Positions 14,568 to 16,241 of a DNA stretch of 16,241 nucleotides are shown in pieces. The DNA lies in NCBI GenBank assembly GCA_910585095.1, contig CAJUBU010000034.1, positions 1 to 16,241 on the forward strand, written 5' to 3'. Numbering within the stretch: the stretch's first letter is position 1; every line of letters begins with the position of its first letter. The notes under the pieces are model-generated. The model had not been told where the DNA came from. It ran no database searches and saw only the letters and a program-made list of their open reading frames with translations. The DNA is from an uncultured Lachnospira sp. GTDB taxonomy: Bacteria; Bacillota; Clostridia; Lachnospirales; Lachnospiraceae. Made by a program: the position numbers and the translations under genes.

Positions 14568-15363
14568 AAAAAATTTATACACTGAGTTTATTTGTTTTTT
14601 CATATGTATTGTTATAATGACTTTATTGTATCCTGCCATTTCAACGTTTGGTACAGAACAAATAACACCTGTCTATACAGATGCCACAACTGGTTACAGT
14701 GTTTATATTGATGATGAAGCCAATTTATTGGACAAAGACGAGTATGACGAATTACAAAAAATAATGCAGGATATCACAGCATATGGCAATGTAGCTTTTA
14801 AAACAATAAATACAAATTCCTATTCAAGCACGCAATCATTTATTTCTTCTTATTACAAACAATTATTTGGCAGTAGCAGTGGTACAATATTTGTTATTGA
14901 TATGGATTATAGAAATATATGGATTCACAGCAATGGAACTATTTATAATACAATTACAAACAGTTATGCCGATTCCATAACAGATAATGTGTATACATAC
15001 GCTTCTAATGGCGATTACTTTTCTTGTGCAGCAAACGTTTTTGAACAAGAATTAACCTTATTAAAAGGACAAAAAATAAGACAGCCAATGAAATATATAA
15101 GCAATGCACTTTTAGCAATAATACTGGCTGTTATAATCAATTACTTTATTGTAAAAATATATTCTCGTACTCCAAAAGCAAGTAATAATGAAATATTATC
15201 AGGTGTTTTTGCGAATAATTCATTTGATAATTGCCAACTCCAATTTACACATACAACCAGACAATACAGTCCGCCTAGTTCTAGCAGCAGTGGCGGCAGT
15301 AGCAGCGGCGGTGGCGGCAGCAGCGGCGGCGGAGGTGGCGGTGGCGGCGGTCACAGCTTCTAA
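14560..15363 (+). CDS. TPM-domain membrane protein with Gly/Ser-rich tail
   Basis: AAAGGAGG ends at 14551, so the GTG at 14560 (MHKKNLYTEF) has ideal spacing. The in-frame ATG at 14554 is too close and the ATG at 14533 lies before the site. The product has 267 residues: an N-terminal signal or membrane segment (about 8-26), a TPM domain (about 46-170; SVYIDDEANLLDKDEYDEL, GTIFVIDMDYRNIWIHSNG), a second membrane helix (about 180-201), and a tail of serine and glycine ending GGGHSF. Such tails are common in the YgcG-like TPM group. The TPM domain would lie outside the membrane. Its role in bacteria is unclear; plant relatives act in photosystem II repair. The 8-base overlap with the zinc-ribbon gene suggests the two proteins work together. 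Confidence 0.85.
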   Translation: MHKKNLYTEFICFFICIVIMTLLYPAISTFGTEQITPVYTDATTGYSVYIDDEANLLDKDEYDELQKIMQDITAYGNVAFKTINTNSYSSTQSFISSYYKQLFGSSSGTIFVIDMDYRNIWIHSNGTIYNTITNSYADSITDNVYTYASNGDYFSCAANVFEQELTLLKGQKIRQPMKYISNALLAIILAVIINYFIVKIYSRTPKASNNEILSGVFANNSFDNCQLQFTHTTRQYSPPSSSSSGGSSSGGGGSSGGGGGGGGGHSF

Positions 15364-15376
15364 ATACATTTTAAAT

Positions 15377-15460
15377 AATGCTATATACTTATACTCTATT
15401 TCAAAGAATATTCCGAAATTTTGAAACAAACAAGTTCTTATCTTATGTCTATATAGCATT
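15377..15460. repeat. Inverted repeat AATGCTATATA...TATATAGCATT
   Basis: AATGCTATATA at 15377-15387 is a perfect 11-bp inverted repeat of 15450-15460. A nested pair TTTCAAA (15399-15405) and TTTGAAA (15420-15426) lies inside. It follows the TPM gene by 13 bases but lacks a T tract on either strand. The layout (outer arms of similar sequence, inner hairpin) echoes the element at 138-201. Confidence 0.5.
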
Positions 15461-15518
15461 AAAGCAAAAACCTTACTTGATGAGGTTAAAAATATTGTTT
15501 CTATAAATAAGAAAAAAA

Positions 15519-15611
15519 TAGGGACTATACAGCATAAATAATTTCTACAAGATACATAACATATTGTTTCATTCATATCTTGTATAAGAAATTTTTTGCT
15601 TTTAGTCCCTA
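15519..15611 (-). terminator. 93-base hairpin with a T tract on the minus strand
   Basis: TAGGGACTA (15519-15527) pairs with TAGTCCCTA (15603-15611), AGCA (15531-15534) with TGCT (15597-15600), ATTTCT (15541-15546) with AGAAAT (15587-15592), and ACAAGATA (15547-15554) with TATCTTGT (15576-15583). On the minus strand seven T follow the stem, so it could end transcription arriving from the integrase side. The AGGGACT foot matches that of the hairpin at 6945. Confidence 0.6.
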
Positions 15612-15728
15612 AATATTATTTTGTTTTTAAAATTTATTGTTTATCAAATTCTTGTTTGTAGGCTTTTTCCATAAGTTTCCCCTATTTTTCAAGGCTTTGC
15701 GCTATGCCAGCCTCAAAATATGTATCCT

Positions 15729-15769
15729 TTTCCCTTGTTTTTGCCCTTATGGGCAGGTTACAAGGGAAA
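15729..15769. terminator. Two-step hairpin behind the integrase gene
   Basis: TTTCCCTTGT (15729-15738) pairs perfectly with ACAAGGGAAA (15760-15769), with an inner GCCC (15743-15746)/GGGC (15751-15754). Five T follow on the plus strand at 15771-15775. On the integrase strand there is no T run, so it may instead shield the element from outside transcription or be part of its terminal region. Confidence 0.5.
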
Positions 15770-15786
15770 GTTTTTCTTATCCAGTT

Positions 15787-16241
15787 TTAATTCATTCCCA
15801 CAACCTTATCCAAGAGCTTTGCAGATTCCCGCTTAGCCTCCCTTGTAGCGTGTGCATAGACATTCATGGTAGTGCTTACGTCCGAGTGTCCTAAAAGTTC
15901 CTGCACATCTTTTGGCTGTGCCCCGTTTGATAACAGGTTCGTTGTATAGGTGTGTCTTAATGTGTGGAAGTGGAATCCTTCTAATTCCGGTACTTTCCTT
16001 GCCGCTGTCCGGCAGGCTGTTTCTACGGTGGCAGGAAGTTCAAGACAGCCATCTTCCCTCAAGCATACAAAGGAGATTTCCGTATAATCCTCCGGCACAT
16101 TCTCTGTCATTCCCAAGTTGTAATACTCATAATGCACCCGATTTTTCTCTGTAACTTCCCTGTAGAAATTCCTGTGGTAGAGTTCACCATACTGCATACG
16201 GTTTTTAAGCTGCTGTTTCCTTGCTTTCTTCAAGATGTCAG
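15787..16241 (-). CDS. Tn916-type tyrosine recombinase (integrase), C-terminal part
   Basis: The reading frame is open to the window edge, so the start lies outside and about 151 residues are seen. Using a count from the TTG at 16233, the catalytic domain shows HTLRHTYTTNLL (His-x-x-Arg), LGHSDVSTTMNVYAH (second His and the nucleophile Tyr) and a basic tail KRESAKLLDKVVG. It is the C-terminal half of an integrase of the Tn916/Tn1549 group, which excises and inserts conjugative elements through circular intermediates. In such elements this gene lies at one end and points outwards, which fits the position here, with the element extending to the right. The codon mix is richer in G and C than in the neighbouring genes, in line with transfer. 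Confidence 0.92.
   Translation of the reverse strand, partial: DILKKARKQQLKNRMQYGELYHRNFYREVTEKNRVHYEYYNLGMTENVPEDYTEISFVCLREDGCLELPATVETACRTAARKVPELEGFHFHTLRHTYTTNLLSNGAQPKDVQELLGHSDVSTTMNVYAHATREAKRESAKLLDKVVGMN

Larger units (their letters stand above)
15364..15786. other. Gene-free spacer rich in hairpins, probably containing the mobile-element boundary
   Basis: No gene is seen on either strand; the alanine-rich frames here are reflections of the Gly-codon repeat. Three inverted-repeat structures (15377-15460, 15519-15611, 15729-15769) are listed separately. From about 15640 rightwards the DNA becomes less AT-rich and runs into the integrase gene. The element end is likely within about 200 bases of the integrase stop, as in Tn916-type elements, but no attachment repeat can be fixed from one end alone. 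Confidence 0.5.

Noticed and set aside
15220..15576. Alanine-rich reading frames on both strands near the end of the TPM gene
   Set aside because: They are reflections of the Gly/Ser codon repeat in other frames and have no ribosome sites or family features.

Overview
The window looks like chromosome of a low-GC, probably spore-forming anaerobic Firmicute, most likely Lachnospiraceae. The pointers are a SpoIIID gene, a small four-cysteine protein of the kind common in that family (DUF6472-like), strong GGAGG-type ribosome sites with frequent GTG/TTG starts, and very AT-rich intergenic DNA. Both edges are less AT-rich and look like mobile-element DNA: bases 1-80 end in a strong intrinsic terminator, and 15787-16241 is the C-terminal part of a Tn916-type tyrosine integrase cut by the window edge.

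Layout. (1) 396-3082, minus: a BsuBI/PstI-type restriction-modification unit (adenine methyltransferase, overlapping endonuclease, then a small XRE regulator that seems to carry a one-base frameshift). (2) 3494-6669, minus: a signalling operon in the order HPt phosphotransfer protein, four-cysteine protein, NYN nuclease-like protein with two LOTUS domains, HD-GYP response regulator, LuxS. (3) 7143-8009, plus: a YitT-family membrane protein. (4) 8109-8369 and 8454-9581, minus: SpoIIID and a second HD-GYP protein. (5) 9764-12786, plus: TrkA and TrkH, a potassium uptake pair separated by an unusually structured leader. (6) 12924-15363, plus: a zinc-ribbon polytopic membrane protein overlapping a TPM-domain membrane protein with a Gly/Ser tail. 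(7) 15364-16241: hairpin-rich spacer and the integrase end.

How it fits together. Regions 2 and 4 suggest cyclic-di-GMP turnover linked to a phosphorelay (HPt plus receiver) and to AI-2/methyl-cycle metabolism (LuxS), with a possible RNA-acting NYN-LOTUS protein in the same transcript. No histidine kinase and no GGDEF cyclase is present in the window, so the partners lie elsewhere.

The least explained parts are non-coding: a trkA-trkH spacer whose hairpin loop is fully complementary to the segment beside the trkH ribosome site; a plus-strand promoter and terminator pair in the 6670-7142 gap that could make a small RNA; and a hairpin that terminates the second HD-GYP gene while its 3' arm is the spoIIID ribosome site. 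No tRNA, rRNA or CRISPR array was seen.
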